Positions 25,846 through 35,597 are shown, counted from the first letter of the stretch. The stretch: DNA of 64,000 nt from Propionispira raffinosivorans DSM 20765 (GCF_000381065.1 NZ_KB905844.1:66262-130261), one strand, 5' to 3'. The notes: a model not told the origin generated them from the letters alone. A program made the numbers and translations.

Positions 25846-26403
25846 ATGGTGCGTATAAAAAAAAGAATCAGACAACAGTTGTTGTTGGATCAGGTAAAAG
25901 AAAAGCCGTTTCTTACGGATGAAGAACTGGCGAAAATTTTGCAGGTTAGCATCCAGACGATTCGGCTTGATCGATTAGAGCTTGGAATGCCTGAGTTGCG
26001 TGAACGTGTCAAAAAAATGGCAGAAAACGCACAAAATAAGGTTAAATCTATTGGCCGAGGCGAAGTAGTTGGAGAACTCATTGATCTTGAGCTTGGGAAA
26101 TCGGGTATATCACTCATGAAAATTACAGAAGAAATGGTGTTTGAAAAAACGCAGGTTGCACGTGGACATTATGTGTTTTCACAAGCGAATTCTTTAGCAC
26201 TTGCGATTATTGATGCACCTCTGGCTGTGACTGGTGTAGCGAATGTAAAATATAAAATTCCAGTTCATGTTGGTGAGAAGTTAGTTGCCAAGGCAGAAAT
26301 TATGCGTAAACGAGGGAATAAATACTTTGTTTGGGTTAAAACAAAAAATGAAACACAGGAAGTATTTAGAGCTAAATTTATAATGGTTTCATTGGAGAGT
26401 TAA
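25846..26403 (+). CDS. fapR: Fatty acid/phospholipid biosynthesis repressor FapR
   Basis: 185 residues: an N-terminal DeoR-like helix-turn-helix (about 15-50, TDEELAKILQVSIQTIRLDR), a linker helix, and a hotdog-fold effector domain (about 75-185) related to thioesterases that binds malonyl-CoA/ACP instead of hydrolysing a substrate. It heads the lipid operon and is preceded by a palindrome that fits its own operator. plsX follows 16 nt later, as in Bacillus. Confidence 0.95.
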   Translation: MVRIKKRIRQQLLLDQVKEKPFLTDEELAKILQVSIQTIRLDRLELGMPELRERVKKMAENAQNKVKSIGRGEVVGELIDLELGKSGISLMKITEEMVFEKTQVARGHYVFSQANSLALAIIDAPLAVTGVANVKYKIPVHVGEKLVAKAEIMRKRGNKYFVWVKTKNETQEVFRAKFIMVSLES

Positions 26404-26419
26404 TGGAGGGACCTAGTGT

Positions 26420-27448
26420 ATGAAAATTGCAGTTGATGCTATGGGTGGGGATTTTGCTCCTGAACAAATCGTGCTAGGTGCGATTGCAGCTGCGAAACAA
26501 TATGATTGTGAAGTCGTTTTAGTTGGCGATGAAAATAAAGTAAAAGCGGAGCTAAATAAAAGTCCTCATTGGCAGGATTTGAAAATATCGATTTATCATG
26601 CAAGTGACGAAATTGGTATGGCCGAACATCCCGGTGCAGCCGTAAGACGAAAAAAAGATGCATCAATCGTTGTTGCTACCCGTCTTGTAAAAGACGGGAC
26701 TTGCGATGCGGTGCTTTCAGCAGGCAGTACGGGTGCCGCAGTGGCTTCAGCTTTGTTTGGCCTTGGTCGGATAAAGGGGATTGATCGTCCGACAATAGCA
26801 ACGCCGATGCCAACTGTAAATGGTGTTACTCTTTTATTGGATTCAGGGGCAAATATCGACAGTAAACCACAACATTTGGTACAAAGTGCTTTAATGGGAT
26901 CAATTTATGCAAAATATGTTTTTGGTATAAAAAGTCCCAGAGTTGGACTTTTAAATATTGGTGAAGAATCAACAAAAGGTAATGAACAGGCACTTGCTAC
27001 GTATCCACTTTTGCAAGAGATGAAAACAATTAATTTTCAAGGGAATGCCGAAGGTCGGGATATTCCTCGCGGTACATTCGATGTAGTGGTTTGTGATGGG
27101 TTTGTTGGGAATGTTGTGCTGAAATTTGCTGAAGGTTTAGCAAAAACTATTATGAAGCTGATTAAAGAGACAATCAAAGGCGGCGGCTGGTTAGCAAAAG
27201 CCGGGGCAGTTTTGCTTGTGCCAACATTTAAAAAATTAGCGAAGAAAATGGATTATGCTGAGTACGGCGGCGCTCCTTTGTTAGGTGTTAATGGATGCTA
27301 TATCATTTGCCATGGCAGTTCTAATGCAAAAGCAATTCGTAGTGCCATTGGGGTTGCAAATGAATATGTGAAGAATAATGTTTTGGAACACATCAGTGAT
27401 AGTATAGCAAAGGAGGAGATATTGAATAATGATAGTGACGGAAAATAG
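26420..27448 (+). CDS. plsX: Phosphate acyltransferase PlsX
   Basis: Converts acyl-ACP to acyl-phosphate, the donor for PlsY. The 342 residues begin MKIAVDAMGGDFAPEQIV and include AEHPGAAVRRKKDAS, LSAGSTGA, NIGEESTKGNE and GFVGNVVLKFAEG, all characteristic. Its end overlaps fabH by 20 nt, implying translational coupling. Confidence 0.97.
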   Translation: MKIAVDAMGGDFAPEQIVLGAIAAAKQYDCEVVLVGDENKVKAELNKSPHWQDLKISIYHASDEIGMAEHPGAAVRRKKDASIVVATRLVKDGTCDAVLSAGSTGAAVASALFGLGRIKGIDRPTIATPMPTVNGVTLLLDSGANIDSKPQHLVQSALMGSIYAKYVFGIKSPRVGLLNIGEESTKGNEQALATYPLLQEMKTINFQGNAEGRDIPRGTFDVVVCDGFVGNVVLKFAEGLAKTIMKLIKETIKGGGWLAKAGAVLLVPTFKKLAKKMDYAEYGGAPLLGVNGCYIICHGSSNAKAIRSAIGVANEYVKNNVLEHISDSIAKEEILNNDSDGK

Positions 27449-28433
27449 TGTTGGTATTATCGGCGTCGGGTATTATGTACCGGAAAAGATTTTAACCAAT
27501 TTTGATTTAGAAAAAATGGTTGATACAAACGATGAATGGATTGTCGATCGGACAGGAATTCGTGAACGTCGAATTGCGGAAGATGATGTTCCTACATCGC
27601 AGCTTGCCATTAAAGCTGCTCAAAATGCAATTGACAATGCAGGCATTAAAGCGGAAGAACTTGATTTGATTATTGTAGCTACGCTCACATCAGACCGGAC
27701 GATTCCATCTACAGCTTGTATTTTACAGGATAAATTAGGGGCAACGCATGCAGCTGCATTTGATTTATCGGCAGCGTGTTCGGGCTTTGTTTATGCAATG
27801 AGTGTCGGAACTCAGTTTATTAAAACGGGTGTTTATAAAAAAGTTTTGGTTGTTGCAGCTGAAACTTTATCGAAATATATTAACTGGAAAGACCGCAATA
27901 CCTGTGTCTTATTTGGTGATGGTGCTGGTGCGGCTGTTTTAGGTCAAGTAGACGATGGTTATGGGATACTGGGCATTGATCTTGGCTCGGATGGGGCTGG
28001 GGCAGAATGTCTTGATATACCAGCTAGTGGGAGTCTCCATCCAGCATCTTTGGAAACGATTGCTAGTAATATGCATTATATTCATATGAACGGCAGTGAA
28101 GTTTTTAAGTTTGCCATAAAAGTAATGGGCAGTACCGTTTTAAAATCTTTAGAACGGTCTGGTCTCACAAAAGATCAAATTGATTGTCTTATTCCCCATC
28201 AGGCAAATATTCGTATTATCCAATCGGCAGCTAAAAGATTGCATTTGCCGATGGAAAAAGTAGTTGTTAATGTGGCACAGTATGGTAATACTTCCGCAGC
28301 ATCGATTCCGATTGCTTTAGCGGAAGCCGTGCAGGCAAAACGCTTTAAAAAAGGTGATGTAATAGCCATTGCCGGATTTGGTGCAGGGCTTACATGGGCA
28401 TCGTGCATTATGAAATGGGCTAAGGAGGACTAG
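27429..28433 (+). CDS. fabH: 3-oxoacyl-ACP synthase III
   Basis: Condenses acetyl-CoA (or branched primers) with malonyl-ACP to start fatty acid synthesis. The 334-residue protein has the triad Cys117 (AACSGF), His257 (PHQANIR) and Asn287 (GNTSAAS). The ATG at 27429 lies inside the end of plsX, downstream of AAGGAGGAG. Primer preference cannot be told from sequence. Confidence 0.96.
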   Translation: MIVTENSVGIIGVGYYVPEKILTNFDLEKMVDTNDEWIVDRTGIRERRIAEDDVPTSQLAIKAAQNAIDNAGIKAEELDLIIVATLTSDRTIPSTACILQDKLGATHAAAFDLSAACSGFVYAMSVGTQFIKTGVYKKVLVVAAETLSKYINWKDRNTCVLFGDGAGAAVLGQVDDGYGILGIDLGSDGAGAECLDIPASGSLHPASLETIASNMHYIHMNGSEVFKFAIKVMGSTVLKSLERSGLTKDQIDCLIPHQANIRIIQSAAKRLHLPMEKVVVNVAQYGNTSAASIPIALAEAVQAKRFKKGDVIAIAGFGAGLTWASCIMKWAKED

Positions 28434-28434
28434 C

Positions 28435-29382
28435 ATGTTTGGTAAGAATGTTATTTGCAAATTGTTAAATATTCAGTATCCTATATTTCAAGGTGGTATG
28501 GCATGGATTGGTACGGCTGAACTGGCTTCTGCGGTATCGAATGCTGGTGGTTTAGGGATTATTGGTGCTGGACATATGCCTCCAGATATTTTGCGAGCGG
28601 AAATTCAAAAAGTTAAAAGTTGGACGAATAAACCGTTTGGTGTTAATATCATGTTAATGTCACCTTTTGTTAAAGAAGTAATGCAGGTTGTTGTGGATGA
28701 GAAAGTGCCGGTTGTTACAACTGGTGCAGGAAATCCTAGCGAATATATTCCGGCTTTAAAAGCAATCGGTAGTAAAATCATTCCGGTTGTAGCTTCAGTA
28801 GCCTTGGCAAAACGCCTTGCCCGCACTGGTGTCGATGCGGTTATTGCTGAAGGAACAGAAAGCGGCGGTCATATTGGTGAAATCACAACGATGGCACTTG
28901 TGCCGCAAATTGTTGATGCCGTCGATATTCCTGTAATTGCAGCAGGTGGAATTGGTGATTCACGAGGCCTTGCGGCAGCGTTTGCCCTTGGTGCGCAAGG
29001 GGTTCAGATTGGTTCTCGTTTTGTGCTTTCGAAAGAATGCATTGCACATGACAATTATAAAAATTCTGTACTGAAAGCTAAAGATCGTGCGACTGTCGTC
29101 ACGGGCAGATCAACAGGCCATCCGGTTCGTGTTATCGGTAATAAACTGACGCGTGAATATTTAGAACTGGAAAAAACAGGCGTATCTGTTGACGAATTAG
29201 AGAAACTTGGTGCTGGCAAACTTCATCTTGCAACGCATAAGGGTGATGTGGAGAATGGATCGGTTATGATCGGTCAAATTTCTGGACTGCTTCATGAATT
29301 GAAGTCTGTGGATGAAATCATTCATGATCTTGTAGATGGTTTATCTAGTGTTATGAATACAATAGAAGAAAATTGTAAATAA
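28435..29382 (+). CDS. fabK: Enoyl-ACP reductase II (FabK)
   Basis: FMN-dependent TIM-barrel enzyme that reduces trans-2-enoyl-ACP, replacing the unrelated FabI. The 315 residues include YPIFQGGMAWIGT, EGTESGGHIGE, AAGGIGDSRGLAAAFALGA and QIGSRFVLSKE, the nitronate-monooxygenase-like FMN site typical of FabK. It starts 1 nt after the fabH stop. No fabI is present. A second, more distant paralogue lies at 31451. Confidence 0.93.
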   Translation: MFGKNVICKLLNIQYPIFQGGMAWIGTAELASAVSNAGGLGIIGAGHMPPDILRAEIQKVKSWTNKPFGVNIMLMSPFVKEVMQVVVDEKVPVVTTGAGNPSEYIPALKAIGSKIIPVVASVALAKRLARTGVDAVIAEGTESGGHIGEITTMALVPQIVDAVDIPVIAAGGIGDSRGLAAAFALGAQGVQIGSRFVLSKECIAHDNYKNSVLKAKDRATVVTGRSTGHPVRVIGNKLTREYLELEKTGVSVDELEKLGAGKLHLATHKGDVENGSVMIGQISGLLHELKSVDEIIHDLVDGLSSVMNTIEENCK

Positions 29383-29403
29383 AATACATAGAGGAGCATT
29401 GTA

Positions 29404-30345
29404 ATGAGTAAAATTGCATTTGTATTTCCAGGTCAAGGTTCGCAGACTGTTGGCATGGGAAAAGAATTCTATGAAAAATATGATGTAGCAAAAAAAATAT
29501 TTAAAGCAGCGGATGAATCCTTGGGGTTTTCCATTATGGATATGTGTTTTAATGGTCCTGAAGAATCTCTCCGCTTGACAGCAAATACACAACCAGCTAT
29601 TCTTACGATAAGTGTAATTTGTCATGAAATATTAAAAGAGCATGGGATTGCACCTGAAATAGTTGGGGGACATAGTCTTGGTGAGTATTCGGCTCTTGTG
29701 GCAGCGGGGGTTTTGAAATTTGAAGATGCTGTATGCCTTGTCAATAAACGTGGTGCTTTCATGCAGGAAGCTGTTCCAGTTGGACAGGGGGGCATGGCTG
29801 CTGTTATTGGGCTTGACAGGAATGTTATAATTGAAATTTGTGAAAAGATTTCAAAAGATAATCTTGTACAGGCTGTTAATTTTAATTGTCCAGGACAGGT
29901 TGTAATTGCCGGCACGACAAAAGGCGTGGAACAAGCATCAGAACTCTTAAAAGAAGCTGGTGCGAAGAAATGTGTGATTTTACCAGTGAGTGCCCCATTT
30001 CATAGTGCACTCATGAAACCAGCAGCTGATAAACTGGCAGTTGAACTCGATAAAGTAACGATTGCTGATGCATTGATACCAGTGGTAACAAATGTTACTG
30101 GGACAATCTTAACAAAGGCAGATGAAATAAAAGCAAGTCTTATTGCCCAAGCTGCAAGCCCAGTGAAATGGGAAGACTGTGTTGCTGAAATGAAAAATTT
30201 TGGTGCGGATATCTATGTAGAAGTGGGACCAGGTAAAGTTTTGAATGGTTTTAACAAACGTATTGATAAAACACTGAAAAGTTTAAATGTGGAAAATCTT
30301 GAATCTTTACAAAAAACGCTTGATTATTTCAAGGAGGTTCGCTAA
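29404..30345 (+). CDS. fabD: Malonyl CoA-acyl carrier protein transacylase
   Basis: Loads malonyl groups on ACP. The 313-residue protein has FPGQGSQTVGMG at the N-terminus and the nucleophile Ser91 in GHSLGEYSALVA; the partner histidine lies in SAPFHSALM. The stop codon is followed by the fabG start after 1 nt. Confidence 0.96.
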   Translation: MSKIAFVFPGQGSQTVGMGKEFYEKYDVAKKIFKAADESLGFSIMDMCFNGPEESLRLTANTQPAILTISVICHEILKEHGIAPEIVGGHSLGEYSALVAAGVLKFEDAVCLVNKRGAFMQEAVPVGQGGMAAVIGLDRNVIIEICEKISKDNLVQAVNFNCPGQVVIAGTTKGVEQASELLKEAGAKKCVILPVSAPFHSALMKPAADKLAVELDKVTIADALIPVVTNVTGTILTKADEIKASLIAQAASPVKWEDCVAEMKNFGADIYVEVGPGKVLNGFNKRIDKTLKSLNVENLESLQKTLDYFKEVR

Positions 30346-30346
30346 A

Positions 30347-31090
30347 ATGCTTTTAGACGGTAAGGTTGCTCTTGTTACTGGTGCATCGCGTGGAATTGGC
30401 CGTGCCATTGCAATTACATTAGCGAAAGCCGGTGCAGCTGTTGTAGTGAACTACGCAGGTAATGTAGCGGCTGCCAAAGAAGTAGAACAGATTATAGTGA
30501 GTGCCGGCGGTAAAGTGATGCTGGTGCAAGCGGACATTGCAGATAGTGAATCTGTCGATGCCATGATTCAACAAACAATGGCTGAATTTGGTCGGATCGA
30601 CATTCTTATAAATAATGCTGGAATTACGCGTGATGGACTTTTGATGCGTATGAAAGAAAGTGACTGGAATGCAGTCATTCAAACAAATTTAACAGGTGTT
30701 TTTTATTGTACGAAGGCTGTTTCAAAAATCATGATGAAGCAACGAATTGGTCGTGTTATTAATATGACATCCGTGGTAGGTTTGACTGGTAATGCAGGTC
30801 AGGCAAATTATGCAGCAGCAAAGGCTGGTGTAATTGGGTTTTCTAAATCTATGGCGAAAGAATTGGCTTCAAGAGGTATCACAGTAAACTTGGTAGCGCC
30901 TGGTTTTATTCAAACCGATATGACAGCGGTTCTTTCTGATAAGATTAAAGAAGATATGGTGGAAAATATTCCACTCGCAAGAATGGGAACTCCTGAGGAT
31001 GTAGCACAGGCCGTCTTATTCTTAGCATCTGACAATGCTTCTTACATCACTGGCCAAACTATCAATGTAGATGGCGGTATGGTAATGTAA
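30347..31090 (+). CDS. fabG: 3-oxoacyl-ACP reductase
   Basis: NADPH-dependent short-chain dehydrogenase of the elongation cycle. The 247-residue protein has TGASRGIG at 11-18 for the cofactor, NNAG, and the catalytic Ser-Tyr-Lys in NMTSVVG and NYAAAKAG. The reading frame is open back into fabD, but AAGGAGG just before ATG 30347 defines the start. Confidence 0.96.
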   Translation: MLLDGKVALVTGASRGIGRAIAITLAKAGAAVVVNYAGNVAAAKEVEQIIVSAGGKVMLVQADIADSESVDAMIQQTMAEFGRIDILINNAGITRDGLLMRMKESDWNAVIQTNLTGVFYCTKAVSKIMMKQRIGRVINMTSVVGLTGNAGQANYAAAKAGVIGFSKSMAKELASRGITVNLVAPGFIQTDMTAVLSDKIKEDMVENIPLARMGTPEDVAQAVLFLASDNASYITGQTINVDGGMVM

Positions 31091-31124
31091 TTATAATTTT
31101 TCCTAGTGGGAGGAGGTGAACGAC

Positions 31125-31355
31125 TTGTCAACTTTTGAAAAAGTTAGAGATATCGTAGTAGAACAATTAGGTGTGGAAGCAGACGATGTAGCAATCGAAT
31201 CGACTTTCATCGATGATTTAGGTGCAGACTCTCTTGATATTGTTGAATTAATCATGGCATTCGAAGAAGAATTCAGTATTGAAATTCCGGACGAAGCTGC
31301 TGAAAAGATTAAAACTGTTAATGATGTTGTAACCTATATAGACCAAAGCAAATAA
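31125..31355 (+). CDS. acpP: Acyl carrier protein
   Basis: A 76-residue acidic four-helix protein with the phosphopantetheine attachment Ser36 in GADSLDIVE. The GTG at 31116 lies inside the GGGAGGAGGTG ribosome binding site, so the TTG at 31125 is preferred, giving the normal N-terminus [12 protein letters not shown] stable hairpin without a U tract follows the gene. Confidence 0.96.
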   Translation: MSTFEKVRDIVVEQLGVEADDVAIESTFIDDLGADSLDIVELIMAFEEEFSIEIPDEAAEKIKTVNDVVTYIDQSK

Positions 31356-31368
31356 GTTTGAGAGTCTT

Positions 31369-31418
31369 ACCTTTTAGAAGAAAAGTCCCGTGAATTCGTT
31401 CTCGGGACTTTCTAAAGG
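31369..31418 (+). other. Intercistronic hairpin after acpP without a U tract
   Basis: AAAGTCCCG (31382-31390) pairs with CGGGACTTT (31403-31411), and flanking ACCTTTTAGAA pairs imperfectly with CTAAAGGT. No T run follows, so it may protect or define the 3' end of acpP RNA, or act as a partial terminator, rather than stop all transcription. Confidence 0.55.
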
Positions 31419-31450
31419 TAATATGCATTGAATTGATTGGAGGAGTTATT

Positions 31451-32395
31451 TTGAAACTTCCAGAGCTGAAAATTGGCACTAAAATTGCAAGAGTACCTAT
31501 CATTCAAGGTGGTATGGCTATTCGCTTATCCACTGCTAAATTAGCTGCCTCAGTAGCTAATCAGGGCGGGATTGGACTGATTGCGGCTTCCGGTATGACA
31601 AATGACGAATTGCGTTATGAAATCAGACTGGCTAGATCTTTAACGTCCGGAATTGTTGGCATTAACGTGATGGTTGCAGCAAGAAAGTTTAGCGAGATTG
31701 TAAAAACCGCAATTGATGAAGGTATAGATTTAGTTGTTGCAGGTGCCGGATTTTCGCGCGATATGTTTGGTTTAGGTCAGGAGTCTGGTACTCCAATCGT
31801 ACCTATTGTTTCTTCTGTTAAATTAGCGAAAATTTCTCAACGTCTTGGTGCAGCAGCCATTGTTGTAGAAGGAAAAGAAGCAGGCGGACATTTGGGAACC
31901 GATACATCGGTAAGAAATTTAATTCCTGATATCCGTAGGGCTGTGGATATTCCTGTAATTGCAGCAGGTGGTGTAATGAATGGTCAAGATATTGTTGATC
32001 TGATAAAAATGGGGGCAAATGGTGTACAAATGGGTACACGTTTTGCAGCCAGTGAAGAGTCTAATGCAGCTCCAGCATTAAAAGAATTTTATTTAAAAGC
32101 TAGAGCTGAAGATGTAATTGTAATTCAAAGTCCAGTAGGTCTTCCGGGACGTGCAGTTCGAAATCCGTTTGTAGAAAAAATATTAGTGGGGCCAGTCCCT
32201 GTTAAAACCTGTGATGCCTGTTTGAAAAATTGCAAACAGAATTTTTGCATTATTCGAGCCTTGATTCGAGCCCAGCAGGGCGATGTAGAAACAGGGTTGG
32301 TATTCACAGGAGAATATATTCATCGTATAAAAGAAATTTTATCGGTTAAGGAAATATTTTCAAGATTACAGGCGGAAATTGCAATTATAGATTAA
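31451..32395 (+). CDS. FabK-like / nitronate monooxygenase family flavoprotein with a C-terminal cysteine cluster
   Basis: 314 residues of the same FMN TIM-barrel family as FabK: VPIIQGGMAIRLST, EGKEAGGHLGT, IPVIAAGGVMNGQDI and QMGTRFAASEES. It differs from the operon's fabK by an insertion with four cysteines (254, 257, 261, 266; CDACLKNCKQNFC), which could hold a metal or Fe-S cluster. Its place between acpP and fabF suggests a role in the fatty acid cycle, perhaps a second enoyl reductase or an isomerase, but the reaction is not known. The TTG start at 31451 follows GGAGGAG; the longer frame from 31433 runs through that site. Confidence 0.75.
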   Translation: MKLPELKIGTKIARVPIIQGGMAIRLSTAKLAASVANQGGIGLIAASGMTNDELRYEIRLARSLTSGIVGINVMVAARKFSEIVKTAIDEGIDLVVAGAGFSRDMFGLGQESGTPIVPIVSSVKLAKISQRLGAAAIVVEGKEAGGHLGTDTSVRNLIPDIRRAVDIPVIAAGGVMNGQDIVDLIKMGANGVQMGTRFAASEESNAAPALKEFYLKARAEDVIVIQSPVGLPGRAVRNPFVEKILVGPVPVKTCDACLKNCKQNFCIIRALIRAQQGDVETGLVFTGEYIHRIKEILSVKEIFSRLQAEIAIID

Positions 32396-32414
32396 GTTGT
32401 GAGGTGTTTAGAGT

Positions 32415-33659
32415 TTGGAAAATAGAGTAGTAATTACAGGTATAGGAGCGATTACTCCAATCGGTATTGGTAAAGATGCATTCTGGGAAGCTCTGTTAGC
32501 AGGAAAGTCTGGAATCAAAAAAACCAGCCGATTTGATGCGTCTGATTATACTGCACAAGTAGCTGGAGAAGTTCAAGATTTTGAGCCATTCAACTATATT
32601 GATAAAAAAGAAGCAAAGCGCATGGATCGTTATACGCAGTTTGCGGTGGCGGCAAGTAAGCTTGCTTTAGAAGATTCGAAAATTGATTTAGATCAAGAAG
32701 ATCGGGATCGTATTGGAGTTATCATTGGTACTGGTATTGGTGGTATTGAGACATTGCATACACAATATACGACGTTATTCGATAAAGGTCCTGGTCGTAT
32801 CAGCCCATTTTTTATTCCAATGATGATTGGCAATATGGCAGCTGGTCAAACGTCGATTACCTTTGGTCTTAAAGGTCCAAGCAGCTGTGTCGTAACAGCA
32901 TGTGCTACCGGAACCAATTCAATTGGTGATGCTTGTCGTTTGATTCAACGCGGCGATGCCGATGCTATGGTTGCTGGTGGAACAGAAGCATGTATTTCAC
33001 CTGCAGCGGTTGCTGGATTTTGTTCAATGAAAGCATTATGTTCCGATCATAACGCGGATCCAGAAAAAGCATCTCGTCCATTTGATAAAACACGTAGTGG
33101 GTTTGTTATGGGCGAAGGCGCTGGTGTAGTTTTATTAGAAAGTTTAGAACATGCCGAAAGGCGTGGGGCTCATATTTATGCTGAGATTGTAGGCTATGGT
33201 TCCAATTCGGATGCTTTTCATATTACATCTCCTGCTCCAGGTGGTGCACAGGCTGCAAAATGCATGCAAATTGCGTTAAAAGATGCAAAGCTTGCTCCTG
33301 AATCGGTTGATTATATCAATGCCCATGGTACATCTACTCATTTGAATGATGAAACAGAAACAGCGGCGGTTAAAACTGTTTTTGGTGATCATGCCTATAA
33401 ATTGGCTATGAGCTCAATTAAATCCATGACAGGACATTTGCTTGGTGCTGCTGGTGGAATTGAATGTATTGCAACGGCGCTTACCATTGAAAATGATATT
33501 ATGCCGCCAACGATCAATTATGAAGTGCCAGATGAAGGTTTAGATCTTGATTATGTACCAAATAAATCCCGTGAAAAAGTTGTCAATGTTGCTTTATCAA
33601 ATTCCTTAGGTTTTGGTGGTCATAATGCATGTCTCATTTTAAAGAAATATGTAAAGTAA
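32415..33659 (+). CDS. fabF: 3-oxoacyl-ACP synthase II
   Basis: Elongating condensing enzyme. The 414-residue protein has the nucleophile Cys163 in TACATGTNS and two histidines in [11 protein letters not shown] and [13 protein letters not shown]; the C-terminal [10 protein letters not shown] is also typical. TTG start with GAGGTG upstream. It ends 1 nt before rnc, linking lipid synthesis with RNA processing in one operon, as in many Firmicutes. Confidence 0.96.
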   Translation: MENRVVITGIGAITPIGIGKDAFWEALLAGKSGIKKTSRFDASDYTAQVAGEVQDFEPFNYIDKKEAKRMDRYTQFAVAASKLALEDSKIDLDQEDRDRIGVIIGTGIGGIETLHTQYTTLFDKGPGRISPFFIPMMIGNMAAGQTSITFGLKGPSSCVVTACATGTNSIGDACRLIQRGDADAMVAGGTEACISPAAVAGFCSMKALCSDHNADPEKASRPFDKTRSGFVMGEGAGVVLLESLEHAERRGAHIYAEIVGYGSNSDAFHITSPAPGGAQAAKCMQIALKDAKLAPESVDYINAHGTSTHLNDETETAAVKTVFGDHAYKLAMSSIKSMTGHLLGAAGGIECIATALTIENDIMPPTINYEVPDEGLDLDYVPNKSREKVVNVALSNSLGFGGHNACLILKKYVK

Positions 33660-33660
33660 A

Positions 33661-34392
33661 ATGAATGTAGCTAAGAAATTGACTGAGGAAAGAAAAGCAG
33701 CATTAGTTACATTTGCCAAGAAATTGGGTGTTGCATTTACGGATTGGAATTTGCTCCATCAGGCGTTGACTCATACTTCCTATGCGAACGAAGCGAAACG
33801 GTCGCATATTGTTCATAATGAACGGTTGGAATTTTTGGGGGATGCCGTGTTGGAACTCGCAACCAGTTCGTATTTGTTTAAACATTTTCCCAATTTGCCC
33901 GAAGGCGAATTGACAAAAGCAAGAGCCTCTGTCGTTTGTGAGGCGACTCTTGCTAAACGGGCTTCCAAGCTTAATGTAGGGGAGTATCTTCTGTTTGGTA
34001 AGGGTGAGCTTGCAACTGGTGGTAAAACGCGTGCATCTATTTTAGCTGATGCTTTTGAGGCGGTTATTGGTGCTATTTATATGGATCAAGGTATGCAAAA
34101 AGCATCCTCTTATATTCTAAAACAGTTGCAAGATGATTTATTGATGATTGAAACGGGAAAAAATATTCAAGATTATAAAACATTGTTGCAAGAGGTTATT
34201 CAAAAAAATATCGATCAAAAAATTCACTATGCATTGCTTTCGGAAGATGGTCCAGATCATAATAAAATCTTTGAAATTGCTGTTATGGTAAATGATGAGA
34301 AATATGGCATTGGCTTCGGCAAGAGCAAAAAAGAGGCGGAGCAGCACGCTGCTAAAGCAGCTTTAGCAAAAATGAATAAAATTGATGAATAA
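33661..34392 (+). CDS. rnc: Ribonuclease III
   Basis: Cleaves double-stranded RNA, including rRNA precursors. The 243 residues hold the catalytic signature ERLEFLGDAVLEL (about 56-68), the second acidic site DAFEAVIGAIYMD, and a C-terminal double-stranded RNA-binding domain ending GFGKSKKEAEQHAAKAAL. No clear ribosome binding site precedes the ATG, 1 nt after the fabF stop, so translation is probably coupled. Its stop codon lies in the terminator stem. Confidence 0.96.
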   Translation: MNVAKKLTEERKAALVTFAKKLGVAFTDWNLLHQALTHTSYANEAKRSHIVHNERLEFLGDAVLELATSSYLFKHFPNLPEGELTKARASVVCEATLAKRASKLNVGEYLLFGKGELATGGKTRASILADAFEAVIGAIYMDQGMQKASSYILKQLQDDLLMIETGKNIQDYKTLLQEVIQKNIDQKIHYALLSEDGPDHNKIFEIAVMVNDEKYGIGFGKSKKEAEQHAAKAALAKMNKIDE

Positions 34393-34421
34393 AATTGGAT
34401 GGCCTCGGCCATCCAATTTTT
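34391..34421 (+). terminator. Rho-independent terminator of the fab-rnc operon
   Basis: AAAATTGGATGGCC (34391-34404) and GGCCATCCAATTTT (34407-34420) are perfectly complementary and end in T residues. The first base overlaps the rnc stop codon. Confidence 0.85.
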
Positions 34422-34434
34422 GTATGAGGTAAAT

Positions 34435-35487
34435 ATGAAAAATTATATTATTCCAATTTTTATACCGCACTATGGGTGCCCTCATACCTGTGTATTTTGC
34501 AATCAACGCAAAATAACCGGTATCCAAACTGATGTGACGCAAGAGTTTATTCAAAACACAATTGAATATCATTTAAATCGAATCCGGGGAAATAAATTTG
34601 TTGAAGTTGCTTTTTATGGTGGCAGCTTTACGGCACTACCGCTTTCGTTGCAAAGAAAATTATTAGAGCCGGCTTATCGCTATATGCAAGCAAAAAAAAT
34701 AAATTCGATTCGGATATCGACTCGTCCAGACTGTATTACGAGTGATATTTTAGATAATTTAGCTGCTTTTGGTGTAGAGACGATTGAACTCGGTGCCCAA
34801 TCTTTTAATGATTCAATCCTTGCACGATCAGAACGTGGTCACACCGTGGACGACATTCTAAGAGCAGCTGAACTTGTGCGTGGGCATGGCTTTCATTTGG
34901 GAATTCAATTGATGCCAGGACTGCCTGGAGATACTTGGCAAACTATTATGGCTTCACTTTTTTATACGATTGCACTTTGTCCTGATTTTGTGCGTATTTA
35001 TCCAACCTTAGTTTTAATTCAGACGCAATTAGCACAGCTTTATAAAAACGGAGATTATCAGCCTTTATCATTAAAACAGGCCATTCAATATGCTGCACTC
35101 ATGAAGCTGACTTTTATTCGTCATGATATTCAGGTCATTCGTGTTGGGCTTCAGGCCAGTGAACAACTTGATGATGGTGAAACGATCCTTGCTGGACCGT
35201 ATCATCCTGCTTTTGGCGAATTAGTGGATTCGTATTTATTTAAAATCCAAATGGATCAGCTACTAGAAAGACTTCCTACTCAATATGGAGAAATCATTGT
35301 GCACCATCATCCGAAAGATACTTCTAAACTACGAGGCAATAAAAATTGCAATCTAGGCAGTTGGTATAAAGAATATCAGTTAAAAAATATTATTTTAAAA
35401 CAGGATTTGGCAATTCTACATCACGTTGTTGTAGAATTTCAAAACATAAAATACAGTTTGAATAGTGATTTATTAGTCATGATATAA
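34435..35487 (+). CDS. Radical SAM protein, Elp3-like family
   Basis: 350 residues with the radical SAM cluster motif GCPHTCVFC (CxxxCxxC) near residue 15, the YGGSFTALP box and ISTRPDCI, arranged as in Elp3-like bacterial proteins. It lacks the acetyltransferase domain of true Elp3. This gene is often placed between rnc and smc in Clostridia and Negativicutes, but its substrate is unknown. The frame is open from 34399, inside the rnc terminator; ATG 34435 after GAGG is the sensible start. Confidence 0.8.
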   Translation: MKNYIIPIFIPHYGCPHTCVFCNQRKITGIQTDVTQEFIQNTIEYHLNRIRGNKFVEVAFYGGSFTALPLSLQRKLLEPAYRYMQAKKINSIRISTRPDCITSDILDNLAAFGVETIELGAQSFNDSILARSERGHTVDDILRAAELVRGHGFHLGIQLMPGLPGDTWQTIMASLFYTIALCPDFVRIYPTLVLIQTQLAQLYKNGDYQPLSLKQAIQYAALMKLTFIRHDIQVIRVGLQASEQLDDGETILAGPYHPAFGELVDSYLFKIQMDQLLERLPTQYGEIIVHHHPKDTSKLRGNKNCNLGSWYKEYQLKNIILKQDLAILHHVVVEFQNIKYSLNSDLLVMI

Positions 35488-35501
35488 AAAGATATATAAA
35501 T

Positions 35502-35538
35502 AAACTCTGCCCGAATTAAATTGAGCAGAGTTTATTTT
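35502..35538 (+). terminator. Bidirectional terminator between the radical SAM and thioesterase genes
   Basis: AAACTCTGC (35502-35510) and GCAGAGTTT (35525-35533) form a 9-bp stem, with ATTTTG on the plus side and a T-rich flank on the minus side. It serves the two convergent genes. Confidence 0.7.
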
Positions 35539-35597
35539 GTGTAGGTTTCGTAATTTTCTAATTGTATAATAGCGTTCGTGCAAAAGTCTTTTTTACT

